From: an uncultured Bacteroides sp.
GTDB lineage: Bacteria; Bacteroidota; Bacteroidia; Bacteroidales; Bacteroidaceae
Direction of reading: 5' to 3'
Length of the DNA stretch: 64,000 bases
Assembly: GCF_959029255.1 (NCBI RefSeq)
Contig: NZ_CAUFUE010000024.1
Span: 23,235-87,234, forward strand
This document shows, piece by piece, positions 43,163 through 51,484 of this stretch. The position numbers and the translations under genes were made by a program. How positions within the stretch are numbered: the first letter of the stretch is position 1; every line of letters starts with the position of its first letter. The notes beneath the pieces are model-generated. The model was given only the letters and a program-made list of their open reading frames with translations, made no database searches and was not told the origin of the DNA.

Positions 43163-44617
43163 ATGGATAAATATATGATATGCAGTTTTACCAAACTGTG
43201 TATAGCCCTTGCTATATTCGCGGCTTTCTGTTTCACTACAGATACATACGCGCAAGATTCCGCCGTGACAGACAGTGTAGCCATTGTTACCACCGACGTG
43301 GTGACCGCCATAGAAGCTCCTGCAGAAGAAACATCAGTGACAGATACGATTTCTCAATTGGTTTCCGGTGTCAACACCGTGTGGATGCTGCTAGCAGCTA
43401 TGCTGGTGTTCTTTATGCAACCGGGCTTCGCACTGGTTGAAGCCGGATTTACCCGCACCAAGAATACCGCCAACATACTGATGAAAAACTTTGTAGACTT
43501 CATGTTCGGCTCACTGTTCTACTGGTTTATAGGTTTCGGTTTGATGTTCGGTCTGGGCGGCTTCTTCGGAACTCCCCACTTCATGAGCCTGATATTTGAA
43601 AGCAATGGCTTGCCCGACGCGTCTTCATTGCCAACCGAAGGTTTCCTCGTATTCCAGACCGTATTCTGCGCCACCGCCGCAACCATCGTTTCGGGTGCTA
43701 TGGCGGAACGTACCAAATTCTCCATGTATCTGATATACACTATCTTCATCAGCGTACTGATTTATCCGGTGTCCGGTCACTGGACTTGGGGCGGCGGCTG
43801 GCTGATGAACGGTGAAGAAGGTTCCTTCATGATGAATGCATTCGGAACTACCTTCCACGATTTTGCAGGTTCTACCATCGTACACTCCGTAGGCGGTTGG
43901 ATTGCCCTAGTGGGGGCAGCCATCCTTGGCCCGCGCATCGGCAAGTATGGCAAAGACGGCAAATCAAAAGCTATCCCCGGACACAACCTGACCATCGCGG
44001 CGCTGGGTGTATTCATCCTCTGGTTCGGATGGTTCGGTTTCAACCCCGGTTCACAGTTGGCAGCAGCCACTACCGACGATCAGGTGGCTATCTCACTGGT
44101 ATTCCTGAACACAAACCTGGCGGCATGTGCAGGCGGTTTCTTTGCATTGTCGGTCAGTTGGATGAAATATGGAAAGCCTTCTTTATCATTGACGCTGAAT
44201 GGTATTCTGGCAGGCTTAGTCGGTATCACGGCAGGATGTGATATGGTATCTCCGATTGGTGCCGTCATTATTGGAGCTATCTGCGGCGTATTGATGATAT
44301 TCTCCGTAGAATTTATCGACAAAATGCTGAAAATTGATGACCCCGTAGGTGCTTCTTCCGTACACGGTGTCTGCGGTTTCACGGGAACCATCCTCACCGG
44401 ACTATTTTCCACCAGCGAAGGCCTCTTCTATGGCGCAGGCACAGGATTCCTTGGCGCACAAGTATTCGGCGCACTGATAGTAGGCGTATGGGCGGCAGGC
44501 ATGGGATATATCATCTTTAAAGTCCTTGACAAGATGCACGGCCTGCGTGTTCCTGCACGGATTGAAGAAGAAGGACTCGACATCTACGAACACGGCGAGT
44601 CAGCTTACAGTGTATAA
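43163..44617 (+). CDS. amtB: Ammonium transporter
   Basis: The protein has 484 residues from ATG 43163. The frame extends to 43121, but MDKYMICSFTKLCIALAIF begins the signal peptide, cleaved near TYAQD. An unusual 50-residue acidic, Thr-rich extracytoplasmic segment precedes the first transmembrane helix. Eleven helices follow. Amt features are visible: MQPGFALVEAGFTRTKN, the DFAGSTIVHSVGGW region with a pore histidine, and the second histidine in SSVHGVCGFTG. It conducts ammonium/ammonia and is gated by PII. It is followed by glnN, so uptake and fixation are linked. Confidence 0.95.
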   Translation: MDKYMICSFTKLCIALAIFAAFCFTTDTYAQDSAVTDSVAIVTTDVVTAIEAPAEETSVTDTISQLVSGVNTVWMLLAAMLVFFMQPGFALVEAGFTRTKNTANILMKNFVDFMFGSLFYWFIGFGLMFGLGGFFGTPHFMSLIFESNGLPDASSLPTEGFLVFQTVFCATAATIVSGAMAERTKFSMYLIYTIFISVLIYPVSGHWTWGGGWLMNGEEGSFMMNAFGTTFHDFAGSTIVHSVGGWIALVGAAILGPRIGKYGKDGKSKAIPGHNLTIAALGVFILWFGWFGFNPGSQLAAATTDDQVAISLVFLNTNLAACAGGFFALSVSWMKYGKPSLSLTLNGILAGLVGITAGCDMVSPIGAVIIGAICGVLMIFSVEFIDKMLKIDDPVGASSVHGVCGFTGTILTGLFSTSEGLFYGAGTGFLGAQVFGALIVGVWAAGMGYIIFKVLDKMHGLRVPARIEEEGLDIYEHGESAYSV

Positions 44618-44671
44618 AGTTTTTTTACTCTAACAATAGTTTTAAACCAACAATTACAACTCTAAGGTATT

Positions 44672-46861
44672 ATGTCAAAATTGAGATTCAGAGTAGTAGA
44701 AACGGCGTTCAAAAAGAAACCCGTTGCGGTGGCAGTTCCGGCGGAACGTCCGTCAGAGTACTTCGCCAAGTATGTATTCAACAAGGAAAAGATGTTCAGG
44801 TATTTACCCAGCAAGGTATATGCCAAATTGACTGATGTGATTGACAACGGCGCGCCGCTGGACCGCAGCATTGCGGATGAAGTAGCTGCCGGCATGAAGA
44901 AATGGGCGATTGAAATGGGTGCTACCCATTATACCCACTGGTTTCACCCGCTGACCGAAGGTACTGCCGAAAAACATGACGCGTTCGTGGAACATGACGG
45001 CAAAGGCGGTATGATGGAAGAATTTACCGGTAAACTGCTTGTACAGCAGGAACCGGATGCATCCAGTTTTCCGAACGGTGGTATACGCAACACGTTCGAG
45101 GCACGAGGATATTCGGCATGGGATCCCTCCTCTCCGGCGTTCATTGTGGATGATACGCTCTGCATCCCGACTATTTTCATCGCATATACAGGTGAATCCC
45201 TGGACTACAAGGCGCCGTTGTTAAAGGCCCTGCGTGCCGTGGACAAAGCCGCTGTAAACGTATGCCGCTATTTCAATCCGGAGGTGAAAAAAGTGTTTGC
45301 TTATCTGGGATGGGAACAAGAATACTTCTTGGTTGATGAAGGTTTGTATGCTGCCCGTCCCGACCTATTGATGACCGGTCGTACTCTGATGGGACATGAC
45401 AGTGCCAAGAACCAGCAACTGGAAGACCATTATTTCGGAGCAATCCCTACCCGCGTGGCGGCTTTCATGAAAGAGCTGGAAATCGAAGCATTGAAACTTG
45501 GCATCCCCGTTAAAACCCGCCATAACGAAGTAGCTCCCAACCAGTTTGAGTTGGCTCCTATTTTCGAAGAATGTAATCTGGCGGTAGACCACAACATGCT
45601 CATCATGTCGTTGATGCGTAAAATTGCCCGTAACCACGGATTCCGGGTATTGCTGCACGAGAAACCGTTTAAGGGCGTCAATGGTAGCGGTAAGCACAAC
45701 AACTGGTCATTGGGAACCGACACAGGTATCCTGCTAATGGGTCCGGGTAAGTTGCCCGAAGAAAACTTACGTTTCATCACTTTCGTGGTAAACACCTTGA
45801 TGGCGGTCTATAGGCACAATGGTTTGCTGAAAGCTAGTATTTCCAGTGCAACGAACGCTCATCGGTTGGGCGCCAACGAAGCACCTCCCGCAATCATCTC
45901 CAGTTTCCTCGGTAAACAATTGTCACAGGTATTGAAGCATATCGAGGAGAGTACGAAAGACGATCTGGTAAGCCTTAGTGGCAAACAAGGCATGAAACTG
46001 GACATTCCGCAAATACCGGAACTGCTCATCGACAACACCGACCGTAACCGTACCAGTCCGTTCGCCTTCACCGGAAACCGTTTCGAGTTCCGTGCCGTAG
46101 GTTCGGAAGCAAACTGCGCAAGCGCCATGATTGCCCTGAACTCTGCCCTTGCCGAGCAACTGAAGGAATTCAAGAAAGATGTGGATGAGTTAATTGAAAA
46201 GGGTGAACCGAAAGTTTCGGCCATTCTTGACGTTATCCGTAAATACATCAAGATTTGCAAACCTATCCACTTTGACGGCAACGGTTACAGCGATGAATGG
46301 AAAGCGGAAGCAGCACGGCGCGGTCTGGATTGCGAAACCAGTGTACCCGTCATCTTCGACAATTACCTGAAACCGGAAAGTATCAAGATGTTCGAGTCCA
46401 TCGGTGTCATGACAAAAAAGGAACTGGAAGCCCGCAATGAGGTGAAATGGGAAACCTATACCAAAAAGATACAGATTGAAGCCCGTGTCCTCGGCGACTT
46501 GGCGATGAACCACATCATCCCCGTAGCTACCCAATACCAAACAGACCTGGTGGACAATGTATACAAGATGAAGAGTCTGTTTCCGGCAGAAAAGGCAGCA
46601 AAATTATCTGCCAAAAACCTGGAACTTATCGAGGAAATTGCGGACCGTACGGCTTTCATCAAGGAGCATGTAGACACCATGATTGAAGCCCGCAAAGTAG
46701 CCAACAAGATGGAGTGTGAGCGTGAAAAAGCCATTGCCTACCATGACAATATCGTACCGATGATGGAGGAAATCCGTTATCATATCGATAAGTTGGAACT
46801 CATTGTTGACAACCAGATGTGGACATTGCCCAAGTACAGAGAATTGCTGTTCATCCGATAA
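44672..46861 (+). CDS. glnN: Glutamine synthetase, type III
   Basis: This 729-residue GSIII-type enzyme is far longer than GSI (about 470) and typical of Bacteroides. It has the GSIII N-terminal region (ATHYTHWFHPLTEGTAEKHD). Catalytic core motifs follow: RHNEVAPNQFELAPIFEE, the ATP-binding GSGKHNNWSLGTDTG, and NRTSPFAFTGNRFEFRAVGS. It fixes ammonia on glutamate using ATP. With gltB-gltD it completes the GS-GOGAT cycle. It lies 54 bases after amtB and ends in an intrinsic terminator, closing the porin-glnK-amtB-glnN group. GSIII lacks the GSI adenylylation site. Confidence 0.97.
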   Translation: MSKLRFRVVETAFKKKPVAVAVPAERPSEYFAKYVFNKEKMFRYLPSKVYAKLTDVIDNGAPLDRSIADEVAAGMKKWAIEMGATHYTHWFHPLTEGTAEKHDAFVEHDGKGGMMEEFTGKLLVQQEPDASSFPNGGIRNTFEARGYSAWDPSSPAFIVDDTLCIPTIFIAYTGESLDYKAPLLKALRAVDKAAVNVCRYFNPEVKKVFAYLGWEQEYFLVDEGLYAARPDLLMTGRTLMGHDSAKNQQLEDHYFGAIPTRVAAFMKELEIEALKLGIPVKTRHNEVAPNQFELAPIFEECNLAVDHNMLIMSLMRKIARNHGFRVLLHEKPFKGVNGSGKHNNWSLGTDTGILLMGPGKLPEENLRFITFVVNTLMAVYRHNGLLKASISSATNAHRLGANEAPPAIISSFLGKQLSQVLKHIEESTKDDLVSLSGKQGMKLDIPQIPELLIDNTDRNRTSPFAFTGNRFEFRAVGSEANCASAMIALNSALAEQLKEFKKDVDELIEKGEPKVSAILDVIRKYIKICKPIHFDGNGYSDEWKAEAARRGLDCETSVPVIFDNYLKPESIKMFESIGVMTKKELEARNEVKWETYTKKIQIEARVLGDLAMNHIIPVATQYQTDLVDNVYKMKSLFPAEKAAKLSAKNLELIEEIADRTAFIKEHVDTMIEARKVANKMECEREKAIAYHDNIVPMMEEIRYHIDKLELIVDNQMWTLPKYRELLFIR

Positions 46862-46934
46862 GAAGAATAATCGGACATTAAAAACTATCTATTTCTTTTG
46901 TTGGTTGTTTTAAGTTTGCAGGGGAAGAGGTACC

Positions 46935-46959
46935 GGGAGGTAGTTCTCCCTCTTTTTTT
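46935..46959 (+). terminator. Intrinsic terminator of glnN
   Basis: GGGAG (46935-46939) pairs with CTCCC (46946-46950) across a 6-base loop and runs into TCTTTTTTT. The end of the T-run also supplies the TTTG -33 element of the next promoter. Confidence 0.75.
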
Positions 46960-46989
46960 GCATAATCTGTGACGAAAAACGTATCTTTG
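46957..46989 (+). promoter_or_regulatory. Promoter of the S37 peptidase gene (TTTG-N21-TATCTTTG)
   Basis: TTTG at 46957-46960 and TATCTTTG at 46982-46989 have a 21-bp spacer. The ATG follows 26 bases later. Confidence 0.65.
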
Positions 46990-47015
46990 TCCTCAGATAA
47001 AATAACTACGAAACC

Positions 47016-48311
47016 ATGAAAAACCTACGCAATTGTTATGCAGCGCTTTTGCTGTTCTTATTTCTATGTACGACAACTTCGCTGTCGGCACAAAGTGATT
47101 TACAACAAAAACTCAGTGAGATTTCCGCTATTACGGAAGTCAAGCCGTTGGAATCAACTGTATTCCCGGAAAAATATGTAACCTATTTCACCCAGCCGCT
47201 GGACCATCGGCATCCTGAGAAAGGAAGCTTTCGCCAACGTGTCATTGTTTCCCATGTAGGTTATGACCGGCCGACGGTACTTGTCACTGAGGGTTATGGA
47301 GCCGCATACGCTCTCAATCCCCGATACCGTGAAGAACTTTCAAAATTGCTCGATGCCAATATGATATTTGTAGAATACCGCTATTTCCTCGAATCGACTC
47401 CCGAACCCAAAGACTGGCAATATCTGACAGCTGAGAACTCTGCTGGCGACCTGCATGCCGTTACCACCGCCTTCAAGAATATCTATCCGGGCAAATGGAT
47501 TGCAACCGGCATCAGCAAAGGAGGCCAGACTACCCTACTCTATCGCACCTTCTATCCTGATGATGTGGATGTCTCCGTACCTTACGTAGCTCCGCTCTGC
47601 TATGCCGCAGAAGACGGACGCCATGAACCTTTCCTTCGGAAGGTTTCTACAGCCGAAGACCGCAAGAAAATTGAAGATTTTCAACTGGAAGTATTAAAAC
47701 GGAAAGCAACTTTACTGCCTGTATTTGAGAAATATTGCCTAGACAAAGGCTATAAGTTCCGTGCCCCTATCGAAGAAATTTACGATTATTCGGTATTGGA
47801 GTATTCTTTCGCCCTTTGGCAATGGGGTACCCCTGTCAGTGATATTCCGGCAGTTACAGCGCCAGACGAAGAAATACTCGCCCATTTGTTATCCATCAGT
47901 GAACCTTCTTATTTTACTTCCGACAGCGGTGAAGCTTCATTCTTCGTACAGGCTGCACGCGAACTCGGCTACTATGGTTACGATATCCGTCCCTTCAAAA
48001 AATATCTATCCATCAAGTCCAGTAAAGGTTATCTGCATCGCCTGATGTTGCCCGAAGAGCTAAGAGACATGCCTTTCGACAAGACGTTGAGCAAAAAGAT
48101 TACAAAGTTCCTGAAAGAGAACGATCCCAAAATGATTTTTATCTATGGAGAGAATGACCCGTGGACAGCTGCCGGAGTGACCTGGCTGAAAGGGAAAAAG
48201 AACATCCACGTATTCATACAACCCGGAGGAAGCCATCGGGCACGTATCAATACACTGCCCGACGCAGAAAAGGAACAAGTAATAGCATTAATAAAAGAGT
48301 GGATGCGTTGA
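47016..48311 (+). CDS. Secreted peptidase, S37 (PS-10 aminopeptidase) family
   Basis: This 431-residue alpha/beta-hydrolase has a signal peptide ending SLSAQ. The family opening VTYFTQPLDHRHPEKGSFRQRV is intact. The serine nucleophile lies in GISKGGQT near residue 170, the acidic residue in YGENDPW near 375, and the histidine in GGSHRAR near 407. S37 enzymes are secreted tripeptidyl or prolyl-type aminopeptidases. The related S28 family is the main alternative, but the spacing and flanking motifs fit S37 better. The gene has its own promoter and is convergent with the exporter gene ten bases away. Confidence 0.88.
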   Translation: MKNLRNCYAALLLFLFLCTTTSLSAQSDLQQKLSEISAITEVKPLESTVFPEKYVTYFTQPLDHRHPEKGSFRQRVIVSHVGYDRPTVLVTEGYGAAYALNPRYREELSKLLDANMIFVEYRYFLESTPEPKDWQYLTAENSAGDLHAVTTAFKNIYPGKWIATGISKGGQTTLLYRTFYPDDVDVSVPYVAPLCYAAEDGRHEPFLRKVSTAEDRKKIEDFQLEVLKRKATLLPVFEKYCLDKGYKFRAPIEEIYDYSVLEYSFALWQWGTPVSDIPAVTAPDEEILAHLLSISEPSYFTSDSGEASFFVQAARELGYYGYDIRPFKKYLSIKSSKGYLHRLMLPEELRDMPFDKTLSKKITKFLKENDPKMIFIYGENDPWTAAGVTWLKGKKNIHVFIQPGGSHRARINTLPDAEKEQVIALIKEWMR

Positions 48312-48320
48312 CACGCGGAT

Positions 48321-49667
48321 TTACCATTCCAGGAACTTACCTCTTTCCCTGCGTTTTTGCAATTCTTCCTCCAAAAAGCGCTGGCGGTCTTTGGCGATAT
48401 AACGACGGGCAAAAATATTAGGCACCGCTACTCCCAATGCGATACAAAGAATTATCAACGAAGCATTGATGCCGTTGGATACGGCTACCGTTACTTCACC
48501 AACCACGCCATGCATATTGATAAGAGCAAAAAGAGCACGATACATCAACACGCCCGGAATCATCGGAATGACGGAAGGGATAGTCAGCACATGGTTGGGG
48601 ACATGAAACCAATGAACGGCTTTCACCGCCACCAAGCTCACTACCATAGCTCCCATAAAGGAACCGATGACAGGCCCCATGCCCAACTCGAAGTTGACGA
48701 AATTACGCGTGCATACGGCAAGAATTCCTCCTACGGCAACCACCCACAACAGGCGGCGCTGAATATTGAATATCATGGAGAAGCCAATGGCGGAGATTGC
48801 TGCCGCAATGGCATATATGTAGTAAGAATCATGCGGAACCATACTCAACTCACTAAACTTCTTGTCAATCACTACATCTTCCATAGCCAGCAGACGCATG
48901 GCTATTACAATGCCGAAGGCCATGGCACATACCATCAATACCGTGTTGACGGCACGCACAATGCCCACTTGTATGTAGTTGTCTATCATATCATCCACAA
49001 AGTTAATGATGGGGACACCGGGCACAATGAACAGCGCGCAGGCCAACAGCGGATGATAAGGGGTATCCGAAAGACCGGTAAAAGAAGTGACATAGGCCAG
49101 ACAGGTAGATACCAGCGCTGCAATGGCGATACTCATATAGAGGTTGATACCAAACTCCACGCAACGTGCACGGACCCTAAAACCGGCAAAGGCCGCGATA
49201 GAGGCAAACAGGAAAGCAATCCAATCGCTACCGAACAACTTGCAAAAACCACCACAGGCAAAACCCGCCCCGATGGCCACCAAATAGGGAGTATAGTTAC
49301 GCTTTTTGTTCTTTATTCTTTCCAACTCTTCCTCATACCGGTCCAGCGAATAGTCTTCCTCAATAGCCCGCCAGGAAAGTTTACTAATCTCGGAGATAGC
49401 AGTCATATTGATACCATGCTTCTCGCACTTCTGGAATTTAGAGTAAGAATGTGATTCATCACTCAGGTTCACTACCAGCATCGTATAAGAGACATCAATA
49501 TGAAGATTCTCTTCGGGAAGTCCCAGATAAGCGGCTACACGGTTCATATTCCGTACGATACGATTGGTATCGGCTGCGCTCTCTACCAACAATTTTCCTG
49601 TACGAAGCAATAAATCAAGCTTTCTACGCAGGATGATTTCTTGTTCTGTCATTGTATTATCCATCAA
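48321..49667 (-). CDS. Threonine/serine exporter family protein (ThrE-like)
   Basis: This 448-residue integral membrane protein combines the two ThrE halves in one chain. A cytoplasmic N-terminal part holds VESAADTNRIVRNMNRVAAYL (DUF1212-type). About five helices follow, then a second set of five (DUF3815-type). The loop PGVPIINFVDDMIDNYIQVGI between helices is characteristic. Relatives export threonine and serine, and in other bacteria the two halves are often separate genes. Several in-frame ATGs lie within the first five codons. A -7 box is at 49710-49717. Confidence 0.85.
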   Translation of the reverse strand: MMDNTMTEQEIILRRKLDLLLRTGKLLVESAADTNRIVRNMNRVAAYLGLPEENLHIDVSYTMLVVNLSDESHSYSKFQKCEKHGINMTAISEISKLSWRAIEEDYSLDRYEEELERIKNKKRNYTPYLVAIGAGFACGGFCKLFGSDWIAFLFASIAAFAGFRVRARCVEFGINLYMSIAIAALVSTCLAYVTSFTGLSDTPYHPLLACALFIVPGVPIINFVDDMIDNYIQVGIVRAVNTVLMVCAMAFGIVIAMRLLAMEDVVIDKKFSELSMVPHDSYYIYAIAAAISAIGFSMIFNIQRRLLWVVAVGGILAVCTRNFVNFELGMGPVIGSFMGAMVVSLVAVKAVHWFHVPNHVLTIPSVIPMIPGVLMYRALFALINMHGVVGEVTVAVSNGINASLIILCIALGVAVPNIFARRYIAKDRQRFLEEELQKRRERGKFLEW

Positions 49668-49709
49668 ACTTTAGGCTTATAACTATCAATTCTACTTTTT
49701 TAAGGGGTG

Positions 49710-49717
49710 CAAAGATA
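49710..49717 (-). promoter_or_regulatory. Bacteroidota -7 box (TATCTTTG, minus strand)
   Basis: Plus-strand CAAAGATA gives TATCTTTG on the minus strand, 43 bases ahead of the ThrE-like gene. Confidence 0.5.
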
Positions 49718-49759
49718 GGCAAATTATAGAAAAGAATTTCATATCTCAGCAGAAACCTA

Positions 49760-49767
49760 TACCTTTG
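49760..49767 (+). promoter_or_regulatory. Bacteroidota -7 box (TACCTTTG)
   Basis: TACCTTTG fits TAnnTTTG and lies 32 bases before the membrane-protein gene. Confidence 0.5.
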
Positions 49768-49798
49768 CGCGCACTTTTAAAAAAAGACAAACACTTGT

Positions 49799-50521
49799 AT
49801 GGAAATCTTTTGGAATACTATTGCGCAATACAATGAAGATACCTGGTGGATGCAAATCATCATTACGCTGGCAGGCATCGCATTAACCTGGCTGCTTTAC
49901 CGGAAACCGACCATTGGGGTGAAACGTTCGATGAAAATCTATATGGTGTTCCTGAACGGGTGGATATCCATCGTCTACTACATGGCGTATTGCGGGGCGC
50001 GGAGTTACCACCACATCCTTGCTATCTTCTGGGGAGTTGTTGCACTGATATGGTTGTGGGATTTGATTACCGGTTACACCCCATTCGAGCGTAACCCCAA
50101 GTACAAGGGACTGGTAGGCATACTCTACGCAATGCCTTTCCTCTACCCGCTCCTGTCTTATGCACGGGGAATGGAGTTTCCGATGATGACCACAATGGTA
50201 ATGCCGTGTTCGGTAGCCGTATTTACAATAGGTCTATTGCTGGCATTCTCAAGAAAAGTAAATCTGATTGTTATTCTCTTTCTGTGCCACTGGGCACTCA
50301 TCGCTTTTTCAAAAGTATACATCTACAAAATTCCTGAAGATCTTCTGCTGGCTAGTGCCACCGTACCTGCCATCTATCTGTTCTTCAAGAATTATGTAGA
50401 CCAGAATTTGCATAAAGAAACCACAACGGGCGCACGTTTGATGAATTGGTTCTTGATTCTTATCAGTGTTATCATCGGCATTTTCCTGAGCATTGCCCTC
50501 TTCCATGAATTAGGCAAATAG
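49799..50521 (+). CDS. Multi-pass membrane protein (DUF6064-like)
   Basis: This 240-residue protein has about seven hydrophobic segments and little soluble sequence. WLLYRKPTIGVKRSMKIYMVFLNGWISIVY near the N-terminus and YTPFERNPKYKGLVGILYAMPF in the middle recall the DUF6064 family, a group of small integral membrane proteins without a known role. There are no catalytic or transport signatures I can name. It stands alone, with its own -7 box, and is convergent with gpmA twelve bases away. Confidence 0.7.
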   Translation: MEIFWNTIAQYNEDTWWMQIIITLAGIALTWLLYRKPTIGVKRSMKIYMVFLNGWISIVYYMAYCGARSYHHILAIFWGVVALIWLWDLITGYTPFERNPKYKGLVGILYAMPFLYPLLSYARGMEFPMMTTMVMPCSVAVFTIGLLLAFSRKVNLIVILFLCHWALIAFSKVYIYKIPEDLLLASATVPAIYLFFKNYVDQNLHKETTTGARLMNWFLILISVIIGIFLSIALFHELGK

Positions 50522-50533
50522 CAGGAATACCGA

Positions 50534-51280
50534 TTATTTCTTTTTACCCTGATTGGCCACCGCTTCCATCAGCTTTTTGATTTCTTCGGGATCACCCAAG
50601 AAATAGTCATCCGCCAGGTTCAGTTCATCATCAAACTCAAAGACGTAGGGCACTGCCGTAGGTAGATTCAAATATACAATTTCTTCATTGGACAGATGTT
50701 TCAAATGCTTGATGATACCACGCAAGCTATTGCCATGAGCCACTACGAGCAACTCATCGGCAGTCTTCAAATTGGGAAAAATAACGCATTTCCAATAAGG
50801 CATGATACGCTCAATCGTGTCTTTCAACGACTCCGTACGCGGTAATTCAATATCGGGCACTTCCCTGTAGCGGTCTTCAAAACGGGGATTGCGGGGATCG
50901 TCCTCTGCCAGGGCATGCGGGGCAATGTCATAGCTACGGCGCCATATCAAAACTTGTTCGTCACCATACTTGGCGGCAGTCTCGGCTTTATTCAAGCCTT
51001 GCAACTGTCCATAATGTTTCTCATTCAACCGCCAGGACTTTTCCACCGGTATCCAGTCTTGGTCAAGACGGTCCAAGACATTGTTCAGTGTCTTAACGGC
51101 ACGCTTCAGATAAGAAGTATAGGCTTTGTCAAAGTGAAAACCTTTTTCTTTGAGAAGTTCTCCGGCCTTCAAAGCTTCGGCGATGCCTTTCTCCGTTAAA
51201 TCAACATCCGTCCAACCGGTGAAACGGTTTTCTTTATTCCATACGCTCTCGCCGTGGCGAAGCAAAACAATCTTTTTCAT
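50534..51280 (-). CDS. gpmA: 2,3-bisphosphoglycerate-dependent phosphoglycerate mutase
   Basis: At 248 residues it matches dPGM length. LLRHGESVWNKENRFTGWTDV contains the phosphorylated His9. RRSYDIAPHAL and the later VVAHGNSLRGIIKHL with the second catalytic histidine complete the active site. It interconverts 3- and 2-phosphoglycerate in glycolysis and gluconeogenesis. It lies downstream of the glycogen genes, but a hairpin terminator and array 6 in the 204-base gap suggest separate transcription. Confidence 0.97.
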   Translation of the reverse strand: MKKIVLLRHGESVWNKENRFTGWTDVDLTEKGIAEALKAGELLKEKGFHFDKAYTSYLKRAVKTLNNVLDRLDQDWIPVEKSWRLNEKHYGQLQGLNKAETAAKYGDEQVLIWRRSYDIAPHALAEDDPRNPRFEDRYREVPDIELPRTESLKDTIERIMPYWKCVIFPNLKTADELLVVAHGNSLRGIIKHLKHLSNEEIVYLNLPTAVPYVFEFDDELNLADDYFLGDPEEIKKLMEAVANQGKKK

Positions 51281-51363
51281 ATCAAATAAATCTCCTTTCT
51301 ATTTCAATATGAAACACTTATTCACCACGGCTTGTTCACACGGAGACGAACTGCGTACAATAT

Positions 51364-51405
51364 AAAAAAAGAGACTATCTGTTTACCTGAAACAGATGGT
51401 CTCTT
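51364..51405 (-). terminator. Intrinsic terminator of glgP, made from two array units
   Basis: On the minus strand GAGACCATCTGTTT pairs with AAACAGATAGTCTC (one mismatch) across CAGGT, and TTTTTTT follows at once. The two arms are units 2 and 1 of array 6. Confidence 0.8.
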
Positions 51406-51472
51406 TGACTCAAACGCATCATGCGTTTATAGCGAACAGACGATGTGTTTCTATAAAACGCATCGTCTGTTT
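51368..51472. repeat. Intergenic array 6: five units, exact 22-bp period
   Basis: Units of 17 bp start at 51368, 51390, 51412, 51434 and 51456 with 5-bp spacers. They read AAAGAGACTATCTGTTT, AAACAGATGGTCTCTTT, AAACGCATCATGCGTTT (a perfect odd palindrome), GAACAGACGATGTGTTT and AAACGCATCGTCTGTTT. Units 3-5 share the array 4 motif. The array begins 12 bases after the glgP stop. Confidence 0.9.
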
Positions 51473-51484
51473 TTTATCATTCAA

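Noticed and set aside
46903..46919. Sigma-54 promoter after glnN (TTGG...TTTGC)
   Set aside because: GG and GC are 13 bases apart instead of 10, and the site overlaps the glnN terminator leader.
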